Shown here: positions 1 to 6,501 of the stretch, in pieces | Layout: each line of letters begins with the position of its first letter | Numbering within the stretch: position 1 is the stretch's first letter | Source: Bacillota bacterium | GTDB taxonomy: Bacteria; Bacillota; Dethiobacteria; DTU022 | NCBI GenBank assembly: GCA_012510325.1 | Contig: JAAZIG010000215.1 | Span: 1-12,011 of the forward strand | DNA: 12,011 bases | Direction of reading: 5' to 3' | Notes under the pieces: model-generated | The model's input: only the letters and a program-made list of their open reading frames with translations | Database searches by the model: none | What the model was told of the DNA's origin: nothing | Position numbers and translations under genes: made by a program

Positions 1-1149
1 CCGTTCCATGCTGCGCACCCCGGATTGTTCGTAGATCGCCGCCGCCAACGCCTGCGCCGGCAATTGATCCTGTGTCAAATGGGGCAGGAAAGACCTTGCA
101 TCGAGAAAGACAGCATGCCCTCCCACGGGCTTGACTATGGGCACACCCAGCTGACTGAGCCTGTTTCCAAATGCAGCAACCTGCTCGACGCGGTGGCGAA
201 TATAAGGGTACTCCACCGATTCGCGCAACCCCCGGGCAAAGGCCTCCATGTCCCGCCCGGTCATCCCGCCGTAACTGGGCATCCCTTCAAAGACCACCAC
301 CATGGCGGCAGCCTGGCGGTAGATCTCCTCATCATTGATCGCCAAAAACCCGCCCATATTGACAATGCCGTCCTTCTTGCCGCTCATGGTGCAGCCGTCG
401 GCGTAACTGAAGGTCTCCTTGACAATCTCGGCGATACTGACATCGCCGTAACCCGCCTCCCGCTTTTTAATAAAGTAGGCGTTTTCCACACAGCGGGTGG
501 CATCGACAATCACCTTGATGCCGTACTTTTCGGAGAGCCCCTTGACCTCGCGCATGTTCTTCATGCTGACAGGCTGCCCTCCGGCCATATTCACAGTTAC
601 CGCCAGCGAAATATAGGGGATCATCTCCGGGCCGACGCGTTTGATCAGCGCTTCATATTTTTGCAGATCGACATCGCCCTTAAACGGGAAATCCTCTCTT
701 TGCGGATCATGGGCCTGATCGACGATCACATCGACAAAGGTGCCCCCGCTCATCTCCTGATGCGCCCTTGTCGTCGTAAAATACATGTTGCCCGGGATAT
801 ACATCCCCGGTTTGATCAGAATCCGGGAAATTAGATTTTCCGCCCCCCGGCCCTGATGCGTTGGGATCACATATTTAAAGCCAAACAGTTCGCGGACCGT
901 CTCCTCCAGATGAAGCCAGTTTTCGCTTCCCGCATAGGCCTCGTCGCCAAGCATCAACCCGGCCCACTGGTGATCGCTCATCGCATTGGTGCCGCTGTCG
1001 GTAAGAAGATCAATATAAACATCTTTTGATTTCAATAAGAACGTATTAAAGCCGGCCTTCTCAATGCGCCGGCTTCGCTCCTCTTCCGGTAACAGACTGA
1101 TCGTTTCAACCGCCTTGATTTTGTACGGCTCCGGTAGATTTTGCTCCAC
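1..1149 (-). CDS. tpl: Tyrosine phenol-lyase, N-terminal 383 residues (3' end cut by window edge)
   Basis: PLP-dependent beta-eliminating lyase that splits L-tyrosine into phenol, pyruvate and ammonia. The fold could be tyrosine phenol-lyase or tryptophanase; the residues that separate them favour the first. T125 in NMYFTTT matches Thr124 of the Citrobacter freundii enzyme (Asp in tryptophanase), and the last codon in the window gives R383 in RSMER, matching Arg381 (Ile or Val in tryptophanase). The PLP lysine is K259 in SGKKD; D216 and R219 lie in DATRC. The family is about 456 residues, so some 73 are missing beyond position 1. The start is GTG at 1149: AGGGAGG lies 7 nt upstream and an in-frame TGA lies just before it. 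The gene has its own promoter and a structured leader downstream of lysS. The role is probably tyrosine catabolism or, running backwards, phenol use; direction is not readable from sequence. Confidence 0.93.
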   Translation of the reverse strand, partial: MEQNLPEPYKIKAVETISLLPEEERSRRIEKAGFNTFLLKSKDVYIDLLTDSGTNAMSDHQWAGLMLGDEAYAGSENWLHLEETVRELFGFKYVIPTHQGRGAENLISRILIKPGMYIPGNMYFTTTRAHQEMSGGTFVDVIVDQAHDPQREDFPFKGDVDLQKYEALIKRVGPEMIPYISLAVTVNMAGGQPVSMKNMREVKGLSEKYGIKVIVDATRCVENAYFIKKREAGYGDVSIAEIVKETFSYADGCTMSGKKDGIVNMGGFLAINDEEIYRQAAAMVVVFEGMPSYGGMTGRDMEAFARGLRESVEYPYIRHRVEQVAAFGNRLSQLGVPIVKPVGGHAVFLDARSFLPHLTQDQLPAQALAAAIYEQSGVRSMER

Positions 1150-1174
1150 GCTGGCGCCTCCCTGTCAGATCATT

Positions 1175-1194
1175 TTGCTCTCCGGCGAGAGCAA
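1175..1194 (-). promoter_or_regulatory. Perfect 8-bp hairpin in the tpl leader
   Basis: On the minus strand TTGCTCTC and GAGAGCAA pair perfectly around a GCCG tetraloop. The hairpin ends about 11 nt before the AGGGAGG ribosome binding site of tpl. No U-tract follows, so it is not a terminator. It may stabilise the 5' end or affect ribosome access; this is inference. Confidence 0.45.
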
Positions 1195-1217
1195 CCCGGT
1201 CACAACCGTCTCTATCG

Positions 1218-1291
1218 CTCAATAAAAGAGGTGGGTGAACCGGGGCCAAGCGCAGGGTCATGCCCTAATGATGCCGCCAGGTCACCCACCT
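1218..1291 (-). ncRNA. Structured 5' leader element of tpl, terminator or riboswitch-like
   Basis: A perfect 10-bp stem, AGGTGGGTGA (1291-1282) with TCACCCACCT (1238-1229), encloses 43 nt that can form a further small hairpin (AGGG with CCCT around CATGA). TCTTTTATT follows on the minus strand. The predicted transcription start of the promoter at 1299-1327 falls at about 1292, so the RNA would begin with this stem. That arrangement suggests a leader attenuator, a riboswitch-like element or a short RNA of about 70 nt. I could not match it to a known riboswitch class. It could also be simply the lysS terminator, which the U-tract would allow. Confidence 0.5.
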
Positions 1292-1298
1292 ACATTCT

Positions 1299-1327
1299 AT
1301 TTTAACTCTCCGGGCTGCTTTTGTCTA
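1299..1327 (-). promoter_or_regulatory. Sigma-A-type promoter for tpl
   Basis: On the minus strand TAGACA (1327-1322) and TAAAAT (1304-1299) are separated by exactly 17 nt, each one base from consensus. The predicted start near 1292 coincides with the first base of the structured leader element. Confidence 0.6.
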
Positions 1328-1333
1328 TTTGCC

Positions 1334-1352
1334 AAAAAAATCATCAGGATGA
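1334..1352 (-). terminator. Weak possible terminator after lysS
   Basis: Five bases after the lysS stop codon, TCAT-CCTG-ATGA forms a 4-bp A/T-rich hairpin followed by seven T on the minus strand. The stem is short, so this is a weak candidate. Much of it overlaps the spacing just upstream of the tpl promoter. Confidence 0.25.
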
Positions 1353-1357
1353 AAATG

Positions 1358-2821
1358 CTACCGCGGTTTCAGCGTGGGGAAAAGGATGACATCGCGGATT
1401 GAAGGGCTGTCGGTTAAAAACATGATCACACGATCGATGCCGATGCCCAGACCCGCCGCCGGCGGCATCCCGTATTCGAGAGCGGTAATGAAATCCTCGT
1501 CCATCATGTGGGCCTCTTTATCGCCCGCCTCACGGCGGGCCAGCTGCCGCTCGAATCTTTCCCGCTGGTCGAGGGGGTCGTTTAGTTCCGTGAAAGCGTT
1601 GGCCACCTCTTTACCGGCCATGAAAGCTTCAAAGCGATGGGTCAAGCGGGGTTCCGAATCCATTTTCTTGGCCAGAGGTGAAACATCAACGGGATAATCG
1701 ATGACAAATATCGGGCTCCGCAACTGCTCCTCACAGAAGGCTTCAAAGAAAAGATTGAGAATTTCACCCCATTTTTCTTTACCGTCAAGTTCCAACCCGG
1801 CCTGACGGGCCGCCTCCCGGGCAGCGGCATCACCGCTGATCTCTGAAAAATCGACTCCGGCGTACTTCTGCACAATACTGATCATCGTTTCCCGGGGCCA
1901 CGGCGGGGTCAGATCCAAAGTCTCCCCCTGATAGACCACCTCGCTTTGCCCCAGCACCCGCACAGCGCATTCAGAAATCAGCTTTTCGGTAAGGACCATC
2001 ATATCCCTGTAATCGGCATAGCTCTCGTAGATCTCCACCGAAGTGAACTCGGGATTGTGGACCGGGGAGATCCCCTCATTGCGAAAAATTCTGCCGATCT
2101 CGTAGACCTTGTCCAGCCCGCCGATAAGGAGACGCTTCAGGTGAAGTTCAGTGGCAATACGCAGGTACAGACTAATATCAAGAGCGTTGTGATAGGTAAT
2201 AAAGGGACGGGCCAGAGCACCGCCGGCGATCGTTTGCATAACCGGCGTCTCCATCTCCAGAAAGCCCCATTCATTTAACAGATCGCGCATTGTCTGAATG
2301 ATCTTGCTGCGGTTGATAAAAGTCTGCCTGACCTCATCGTTGGCGATGAGATCGAGATAACGCTGCCGGTAACGCAACTCGACATCTTTTAAACCATGCC
2401 ATTTTTCCGGAAGCGGCCGCAGCGCCTTGGTGAGAAACCGATAATCCTGCACTGACACAGTAATTTCACCCTTGCGGGTTTTGAAAACCGACCCCTCAAC
2501 GGCGATAAAATCACCGATATCGAACAGCTCGATGAGGTTGTACTTCTCTTCGCCAAGCTGGTCCCGGCGAAAGTAGATCTGAATTTTTCCCCGATAATCT
2601 TTCAGATCGGCAAAAGCGGCTTTGCCGTGTGTGCGGATACCAATTAATCTGCCGGTGATGGTGACGTTTGTGTCCTCCAGCGAATCAAATTGGGCAACTA
2701 TATCTGCGGAATAGTGAGTGGGAACGCAACCGGGGCCAAATGGTTCAATACCTTTCTCCTTCAGCTGAATCATCTTCTGGCGCCGGGCCTTCATCAGTTC
2801 ATTTAGCTGATCCTGCTCCAT
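1358..2821 (-). CDS. lysS: Lysyl-tRNA synthetase, class II
   Basis: Charges tRNA-Lys with lysine using ATP in the cytoplasm. The 487-residue length is normal for bacterial LysS. An OB-fold anticodon-binding domain lies at about residues 52-130 (ITGRLIGIRTHGKAAFADL). Class II motif 1 is around residues 180-195 (WGFLEMETPVM), motif 2 around 241-266 (GRIFRNEGIS, HNPEFTSVEIY), and motif 3 at about 457-464 (GLGIGIDR). The ATG at 2821 has GGAGGT 6 nt upstream. The gene follows greA after 18 nt, so the two are probably one transcript from the promoter at 3508-3536. No T-box is visible in front of it. Confidence 0.97.
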   Translation of the reverse strand: MEQDQLNELMKARRQKMIQLKEKGIEPFGPGCVPTHYSADIVAQFDSLEDTNVTITGRLIGIRTHGKAAFADLKDYRGKIQIYFRRDQLGEEKYNLIELFDIGDFIAVEGSVFKTRKGEITVSVQDYRFLTKALRPLPEKWHGLKDVELRYRQRYLDLIANDEVRQTFINRSKIIQTMRDLLNEWGFLEMETPVMQTIAGGALARPFITYHNALDISLYLRIATELHLKRLLIGGLDKVYEIGRIFRNEGISPVHNPEFTSVEIYESYADYRDMMVLTEKLISECAVRVLGQSEVVYQGETLDLTPPWPRETMISIVQKYAGVDFSEISGDAAAREAARQAGLELDGKEKWGEILNLFFEAFCEEQLRSPIFVIDYPVDVSPLAKKMDSEPRLTHRFEAFMAGKEVANAFTELNDPLDQRERFERQLARREAGDKEAHMMDEDFITALEYGMPPAAGLGIGIDRVIMFLTDSPSIRDVILFPTLKPR

Positions 2822-2839
2822 TTAGATACCTCCAAAAGT

Positions 2840-3310
2840 TTAGCTGATCTCCATGATCCTGTATTTAAGCGAGCCGGCGGGCACTTTCACCTCGATTTCC
2901 TCTCCAATCGACAGGCCCAGGATGGCTTTACCCACCGGAGATTCGTTGGAGATCTTCCCGTCCCCCGGATCAGCCTCGGCAGTACCGACGATTGTATAGA
3001 TATATTCACGATCCATCTCAATATCTTTGAGCTTAACCGTTGAACCGATCGTCACATAGCTGTTGGTGCCGTCTTTTTCAAGGATCCGGGCCCGGCGCAG
3101 GATTTTTTCCAGGGTGATGATCCTTCCCTCGATGAAAGCCTGCTCATTTTTAGCATCTTCATATTCCGAGTTGTCGGTAATATCGCCATAGGTAATCGCA
3201 TCTTTAATGCGGGCGGCAATCGCCTTGCGCTTCACCGATTTGAGAAAATCGAGCTCTTTCTCCAGCTTTTCCAGACCGCCTCTGGTTAAAAGGACCTCTT
3301 CGTTGGCCAT
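2840..3310 (-). CDS. greA: Transcription elongation factor GreA
   Basis: Binds the secondary channel of RNA polymerase and stimulates cleavage of backtracked RNA. The protein has 156 residues, the usual length. Residues 1-75 form the antiparallel coiled coil with the acidic tip GDITDNSEYEDAK (42-54): D43 matches E. coli Asp41, while the position of Glu44 is D46, a conservative change. Residues about 80-156 form the FKBP-like domain (SPVGKAILGLSIGEE). An in-frame ATG exists at 3352, but the ATG at 3310 is preferred because GAGAGGGAG lies about 9 nt before it and the product then matches the family. It lies 18 nt upstream of lysS and has a long leader containing a terminator. Confidence 0.96.
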   Translation of the reverse strand: MANEEVLLTRGGLEKLEKELDFLKSVKRKAIAARIKDAITYGDITDNSEYEDAKNEQAFIEGRIITLEKILRRARILEKDGTNSYVTIGSTVKLKDIEMDREYIYTIVGTAEADPGDGKISNESPVGKAILGLSIGEEIEVKVPAGSLKYRIMEIS

Positions 3311-3397
3311 GTAATGATTCTCCCTCTCAATTGGTTTTAGCTGAAAGAACATTACAATTTTATGAACTTCCTACGAAGCATATGCATTTGCCTGGCG

Positions 3398-3431
3398 AAA
3401 TAAAAAACGGAACCGTCAAGAAATCGGTCCG
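3398..3431 (-). terminator. Intrinsic terminator (attenuator) inside the greA leader
   Basis: On the minus strand CGGACCG (3431-3425) pairs with CGGTTCCG (3415-3408), 7 bp with one bulged T, around a 9-nt loop. TTTTTTATTT follows directly. It lies about 70-100 nt after the predicted start of the greA promoter and about 90 nt before the greA start codon. It would give a short leader RNA of about 100 nt plus readthrough transcript. Just upstream, CGC-TTCG-GCG (minus strand) is a small tetraloop hairpin that could compete. Confidence 0.65.
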
Positions 3432-3507
3432 CCGAAGCGCCGCTTTCCTTTGACACTTTCCGCATCGCTCCAGATTTATCCGCTTGGCAATCAGAAATTG
3501 TAAACGT

Positions 3508-3536
3508 ATTATAAATGCCAAAAAGTCAATTGTCAA
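3508..3536 (-). promoter_or_regulatory. Perfect consensus sigma-A promoter of greA-lysS
   Basis: On the minus strand TTGACA (3536-3531) and TATAAT (3513-3508) match the consensus at all 12 positions with a 17-nt spacer. The predicted transcription start is near 3501, giving a leader of about 190 nt before greA. Confidence 0.85.
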
Positions 3537-3542
3537 GCTCAG

Positions 3543-3607
3543 CAAACACGATGTTTGTAACCGGCCTGTGATATTATCACCCTTTAAGCAATCTGAGATA
3601 ATGTCAC
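3543..3607. repeat. Cluster of short palindromes upstream of the greA promoter
   Basis: CAAACA-CGA-TGTTTG (3543-3557) is a perfect palindrome ending 7 nt upstream of the -35 box. GTGATA-T-TATCAC (3568-3580) is a second perfect one. GAGATAATGTCAC (3595-3607) matches the second at 10 of 13 positions, 27 nt away. They look like binding sites for dimeric regulators. No other gene occupies the 395 nt between greA and the gene ending at 3706; besides these and the promoter and attenuator I see nothing there. Confidence 0.4.
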
Positions 3608-3675
3608 CATGTACGGGAACTGTAAATTTTTTTATCTAGCGATATCCACCAATTTTGGCGATGACCCGACAAAGC

Positions 3676-3697
3676 GGAGGCTCCCTCCCCAAAGGGG
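3676..3697 (-). terminator. Possible terminator hairpins after the acyl-ACP-reductase-like gene
   Basis: Two hairpins follow the TGA stop at 3708-3706 by about 9 nt: CCCC-TTT-GGGG (3697-3687) and GGAGG-GAG-CCTCC (3688-3676), the second overlapping the first. Only GCTTTG follows, so the U-tract is poor and an efficient terminator is doubtful. Confidence 0.3.
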
Positions 3698-3705
3698 CGC
3701 CCCGG

Positions 3706-4761
3706 TCAAGCCGGCCGGCCTTTCCGAATCGCTCTGACAGCAGCAAAATTAAAGTAACGGTCCAGCGCGGCAAAACCGGAGAGAGTAAAGCCGTGCTTCC
3801 TGCTCAGCCGGCGCATCTGGATCAGCTTCTCGACCCGCAACCCATAGCCGAGGAAGTAGCGGTCGAATCTGCCCTCCAGCGCCAGCAGAACCGCTTCAGC
3901 CATGGGGGCACGGACAGCGTCTGCCGGCAAAGCGGGATCATGGCACAGGACAACCCCTCCCGGAAGCCGCAGCACAGACTGATCGAAGATCATGACATCG
4001 GAGCGGCAACTGATGATCCTTGCGGTAAGCTCATCCGCCGCACTCAGGTTGCAGACAACAGCGCCGGACTTGATGAGAGCAGGGTGTAGAGCGAACCCGG
4101 CTGCTTCCCCGGCGGCGATGATCAGATCCGCCTGGGCCACCGCTTGCCCCGCCCGCGCGCTGATCTTGCAAGCGACACCGCAATCGTAAAGCACCCGGCG
4201 GGCCAGTTGATCCAATCGGGCCCTGTCTGTATCGACGAGAGTTAAATAGTTCACCCCGTCCCGGGCGAGAATTTGCGCACAGGCGCTGCCACAAGGTTCT
4301 GCCGCCCCGATGATCAGCACCGCGGCCTCCTCCGGATCGATCTCCATCAGCTCCGCCGCCTTCCAGAGCCCGTCGATGGCGGCAGCAACAGCACAGCCGG
4401 CGCCGCCGGTTACGGTTGAATCCAGATTGCGGGCAACGGCAAGCGCTGCCGACCCCAGCGCTTGCAGCAGCGGCGCTCCCAAACCGATGATCCGCGCCCC
4501 CAGACGCGATGCCTTCTCCCCGGCATGAATTGTTCTTTTCAGCAGCCTTGCCGTGGGAAGATCCCGGAGTTGAGCAAGATCATAATTTAAAAAAAATAGC
4601 CATCCTTCCGCCCGGCCGAAAGGCGAGCTGATCCCGATCGGGGCTGATGCCTGTGGCGAAACAAAGCGGCTCCACCAATCGAGGTTTAAAACAGGCAGCC
4701 GGATTCTCCGATCCGGCCGCCTGGCATTAGAATGAACAATTATAGCAAAACGCTCAGCCAC
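3706..4761 (-). CDS. Acyl-ACP reductase-like NAD(P)-binding protein (COG5322 type), catalytic Cys absent
   Basis: Rossmann-fold dehydrogenase-like protein of 351 residues. From memory it aligns with cyanobacterial acyl-ACP reductase over most of its length: LGARIIGLGA (87-96), TVTGGAG (116-122), the dinucleotide loop IIGAAEPCGSAC (150-161), the GGVV segment, and MAEAVLLALEG followed by RKHGF near the end. The cysteine that carries the acyl group in the cyanobacterial enzyme (Cys294) aligns with P286 (AVRAPMAEA), so acyl reduction by that mechanism is unlikely. Related proteins are often labelled shikimate or amino-acid dehydrogenase; the substrate is unknown. The start is GTG at 4761; an in-frame TAA 24 nt upstream leaves no other choice, but the ribosome binding site is poorly placed (AGGGAG 14 nt away). 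It lies 28 nt after the preceding gene and is the last gene of a three-gene operon. Confidence 0.7.
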   Translation of the reverse strand: MAERFAIIVHSNARRPDRRIRLPVLNLDWWSRFVSPQASAPIGISSPFGRAEGWLFFLNYDLAQLRDLPTARLLKRTIHAGEKASRLGARIIGLGAPLLQALGSAALAVARNLDSTVTGGAGCAVAAAIDGLWKAAELMEIDPEEAAVLIIGAAEPCGSACAQILARDGVNYLTLVDTDRARLDQLARRVLYDCGVACKISARAGQAVAQADLIIAAGEAAGFALHPALIKSGAVVCNLSAADELTARIISCRSDVMIFDQSVLRLPGGVVLCHDPALPADAVRAPMAEAVLLALEGRFDRYFLGYGLRVEKLIQMRRLSRKHGFTLSGFAALDRYFNFAAVRAIRKGRPA

Positions 4762-4789
4762 CGGCTTCGCACCCGCTCCCTGTTAGAGT

Positions 4790-5689
4790 TTACTGCAGCT
4801 CGATGACGCGGGGAGTTATCTGCAGCTCTTCCAGCATCCGGCCGTACTGTTCCTCCGGAAGTTCCGTACTGCTGCCGGCCAGAGCAACCAGGATCGCCTC
4901 CATGATATTGGTTCCAAAAGAGCGGCCGTCCATATCGGGAGTCGTTGTGATCAGGGTCTTCACACCGCTCTCCTGTAAATGGCGAACATCGTCCGCAGTC
5001 ACGGTATTGGTGATCACGATCTTACCCGGAAGCTCCGGAGGCATATACTGGCGAATAAAATGGAAATCGCCGGCGATGATCTCATTTTCCAGGAAATATT
5101 TCACCTGACGGGGCTTGTTCTCCCCCTGTTGCTCTCCCGTCGGATAAACCATGGAAAATGGCAGCTTCGTCAGGATCGGTGCAACAATTCGGGCCAGACG
5201 GGCCAGGCTCTCCAACGATTTCAGCGGCAGCGGCCAGTTGAGCACGAAAAGAAAATCACCGATAGTGACATCACAGCCGGCCGCGAAGAGAGCTTGCGCC
5301 ATCCCCAGCCGATCGATCGCGCAGGTCATCAGCACCTTGCGCCGCTCCTTGAACATCTCGGTATTAGCCACCAGATATTCTATGATCCGCCGCTCCAGAA
5401 TATGCTTCAAGCCGGAACCGTCCACTATCGGCGTTTTCTTCACCACCTGAACAATTTTACGGGCATCGCGAAATTCATAGCGCCGGTCTATCGCCGAGAC
5501 GTATAGGTCGATCCCTCCCAGACCGAGAGCATCCGCTTTTCCATCATATTCCTTGATCAGCTCAACCATTCTCTTCATATCCCCGTCGGTTCCGAAACGC
5601 TCGACCCTGCACTCTTCACCGCCCAGATTAACGGTTACAGCATGGTCTCTTTGGGACGAACCCAAACTTACGCCGACGATCAGCTTCAT
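4790..5689 (-). CDS. 'Quinate 5-dehydrogenase' family protein of unknown true function
   Basis: A 299-residue cytoplasmic protein. I recognise the family from its N-terminus VSLGSSQRDH (7-16), which clostridial genomes label quinate 5-dehydrogenase; that label rests on weak evidence. Other marked segments are FGTDGDMKR (32-40), LGLGGIDLY (55-63), TPIVDGSGLKHILERR (86-101), IGDFLFVLNWPLP (143-155), VYPTGEQ (181-187) and ITTTPDMDGRSFGTNIMEA (247-265). There is no classical N-terminal GxGxxG loop; DGSG and LGLGG are the only glycine clusters. The ATG at 5689 has AGGAGA 6 nt upstream and starts 1 nt after the stop of the regulator gene, so the two are translationally coupled. Upstream ATT-rich in-frame codons inside the regulator give no better start. 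Function is not established. Confidence 0.72.
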   Translation of the reverse strand: MKLIVGVSLGSSQRDHAVTVNLGGEECRVERFGTDGDMKRMVELIKEYDGKADALGLGGIDLYVSAIDRRYEFRDARKIVQVVKKTPIVDGSGLKHILERRIIEYLVANTEMFKERRKVLMTCAIDRLGMAQALFAAGCDVTIGDFLFVLNWPLPLKSLESLARLARIVAPILTKLPFSMVYPTGEQQGENKPRQVKYFLENEIIAGDFHFIRQYMPPELPGKIVITNTVTADDVRHLQESGVKTLITTTPDMDGRSFGTNIMEAILVALAGSSTELPEEQYGRMLEELQITPRVIELQ

Positions 5690-5690
5690 T

Positions 5691-6251
5691 TCAATTCTCC
5701 TCCTTGTCAGCAGCGGTGTCATCTACCACCTGCTCGAGCAGCGCCCGAAATTGGCCCGGATCCACGTGACAATCCTGTTGAACCGGGGTTGAACCCAAAT
5801 TGAGGTAAACAATCTGGCAGTCCAGAAGAGCCTCAGCCAGAGGGTACCATTTTTCCGAGGTGACCATCACCAGGACCTCATAGTTTCTCAGGCGAGCAAT
5901 GATCTCCAAAACCTCGTTAAAGAAATCGACAGCCTGTTTCCCGTCGGCCATGGACCAGCGCTCGCGGTTGGTCATTAGCAAAGTAAACTCAAGACCCCGG
6001 TCGCGGCAGATCTTCTCCAATTCATCCCTGTTAGCAACGGGAAAGCCGATCACCGCCACCCGCTTACCTTTGCGCACCTCCCCGATAACTTCCAGACGGG
6101 AAATAAAGCTGCGATCAATGGAGAGCCTCCGGGCGACCTCCTGCTGGGAAAGCCCCTCCGCCCGCAGCGACAGGATCCGATCGAGCAGCCGCTTAACCCG
6201 GTCCACGCTGACTATCTTCTCACCGATGCGCACGATCTTTTCAGATTGCAC
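5691..6251 (-). CDS. HTH transcriptional regulator with C-terminal sensor-like domain
   Basis: A 186-residue protein. A helix-turn-helix lies at about residues 34-53 (GLSQQEVARRLSIDRSFISR). The remainder (about 63-180) begins KGKRVAVIGFPVANRDELEK, a beta-strand-glycine pattern of an alpha/beta fold, and may bind a ligand; I do not recognise it beyond that. The GTG at 6251 is chosen over the in-frame GTG at 6272: the promoter predicts transcription from about 6284, which would leave the upstream GTG with an 11-nt leader and no ribosome binding site, whereas GGGGTGG precedes 6251. It is the first gene of the operon with the dehydrogenase-like genes and probably controls it, perhaps through the palindromes in its leader. 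Confidence 0.72.
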   Translation of the reverse strand: MQSEKIVRIGEKIVSVDRVKRLLDRILSLRAEGLSQQEVARRLSIDRSFISRLEVIGEVRKGKRVAVIGFPVANRDELEKICRDRGLEFTLLMTNRERWSMADGKQAVDFFNEVLEIIARLRNYEVLVMVTSEKWYPLAEALLDCQIVYLNLGSTPVQQDCHVDPGQFRALLEQVVDDTAADKEEN

Positions 6252-6270
6252 CGCTCCACCACCCCTGTGC

Positions 6271-6284
6271 ACAAATTTGTTAAC
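6271..6284. promoter_or_regulatory. Overlapping palindromes at the operon start, possible operator
   Basis: ACAAATTTGT (6271-6280) is a perfect 10-bp palindrome and GTTAAC (6279-6284) overlaps its end. They span about +1 to +14 of the predicted transcript, a position suited to repression by the regulator encoded directly downstream. Binding is inference. Confidence 0.35.
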
Positions 6285-6290
6285 ATCGAA

Positions 6291-6319
6291 ATATTACCAC
6301 TTCTCCCGGCTAAATGCAA
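6291..6319 (-). promoter_or_regulatory. Sigma-A promoter of the regulator and dehydrogenase-like operon
   Basis: On the minus strand TTGCAT (6319-6314) and TAATAT (6296-6291) are 17 nt apart. TG one base before the -10 box gives an extended -10 element. Predicted start near 6284; leader about 33 nt to the GTG at 6251. Confidence 0.7.
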
Positions 6320-6431
6320 GAGCGGCCGTACATTATTGATCATCTCCAAAATGATCGGTCCGCTGCTGGTAATTTTCCGGAAGCGGTTCGAAACGCGCAA
6401 AAAGGAGGGGTTAGGCCCGAGACAAGCCCTG

Positions 6432-6463
6432 AAAATAAAAGAGCCGCTCGCTCAGAGCAGCTC
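6432..6463 (-). terminator. Intrinsic terminator after the CooT-like gene
   Basis: On the minus strand GAGCTGCTC (6463-6455) pairs with GAGCGGCTC (6449-6441), nine pairs including one G-U, around the 5-nt loop TGAGC. TTTTATTTTC follows. It lies 38 nt after the stop codon and separates the XRE-dusB-CooT unit from the next operon. Confidence 0.85.
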
Positions 6464-6501
6464 ATCACTAGTGGTTGCAATCCCCTGAAGAGGATGGAGC
6501 C

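Noticed and set aside
25..834. Plus-strand open frame of 269 codons
   Set aside because: It is antisense to tyrosine phenol-lyase, whose reading is certain from catalytic motifs; the product has no recognisable domain.
1..1149. Tryptophanase (tnaA) as the identity of the lyase
   Set aside because: Thr125 and Arg383 are the phenol-lyase residues; tryptophanase has Asp and Ile or Val there.
1229..1291. ZTP riboswitch, suggested by AACCGGGGCC and GCCGCCAGG on the plus strand
   Set aside because: The plus strand has no gene downstream, and the order and spacing of the motifs do not match the class.
1150..1357. T-box leader for tyrosine or lysine in front of tpl
   Set aside because: No T-box sequence and too short a leader; likewise none in front of greA-lysS.
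3360..3545. 61-codon minus-strand frame in the greA leader
   Set aside because: Its start lies upstream of the -35 box of the perfect promoter, so the main transcript cannot contain it; no ribosome binding site.
4739..4744. TATAAT on the minus strand near the start of the acyl-ACP-reductase-like gene
   Set aside because: It lies inside the coding region with no -35 box at 16-18 nt.
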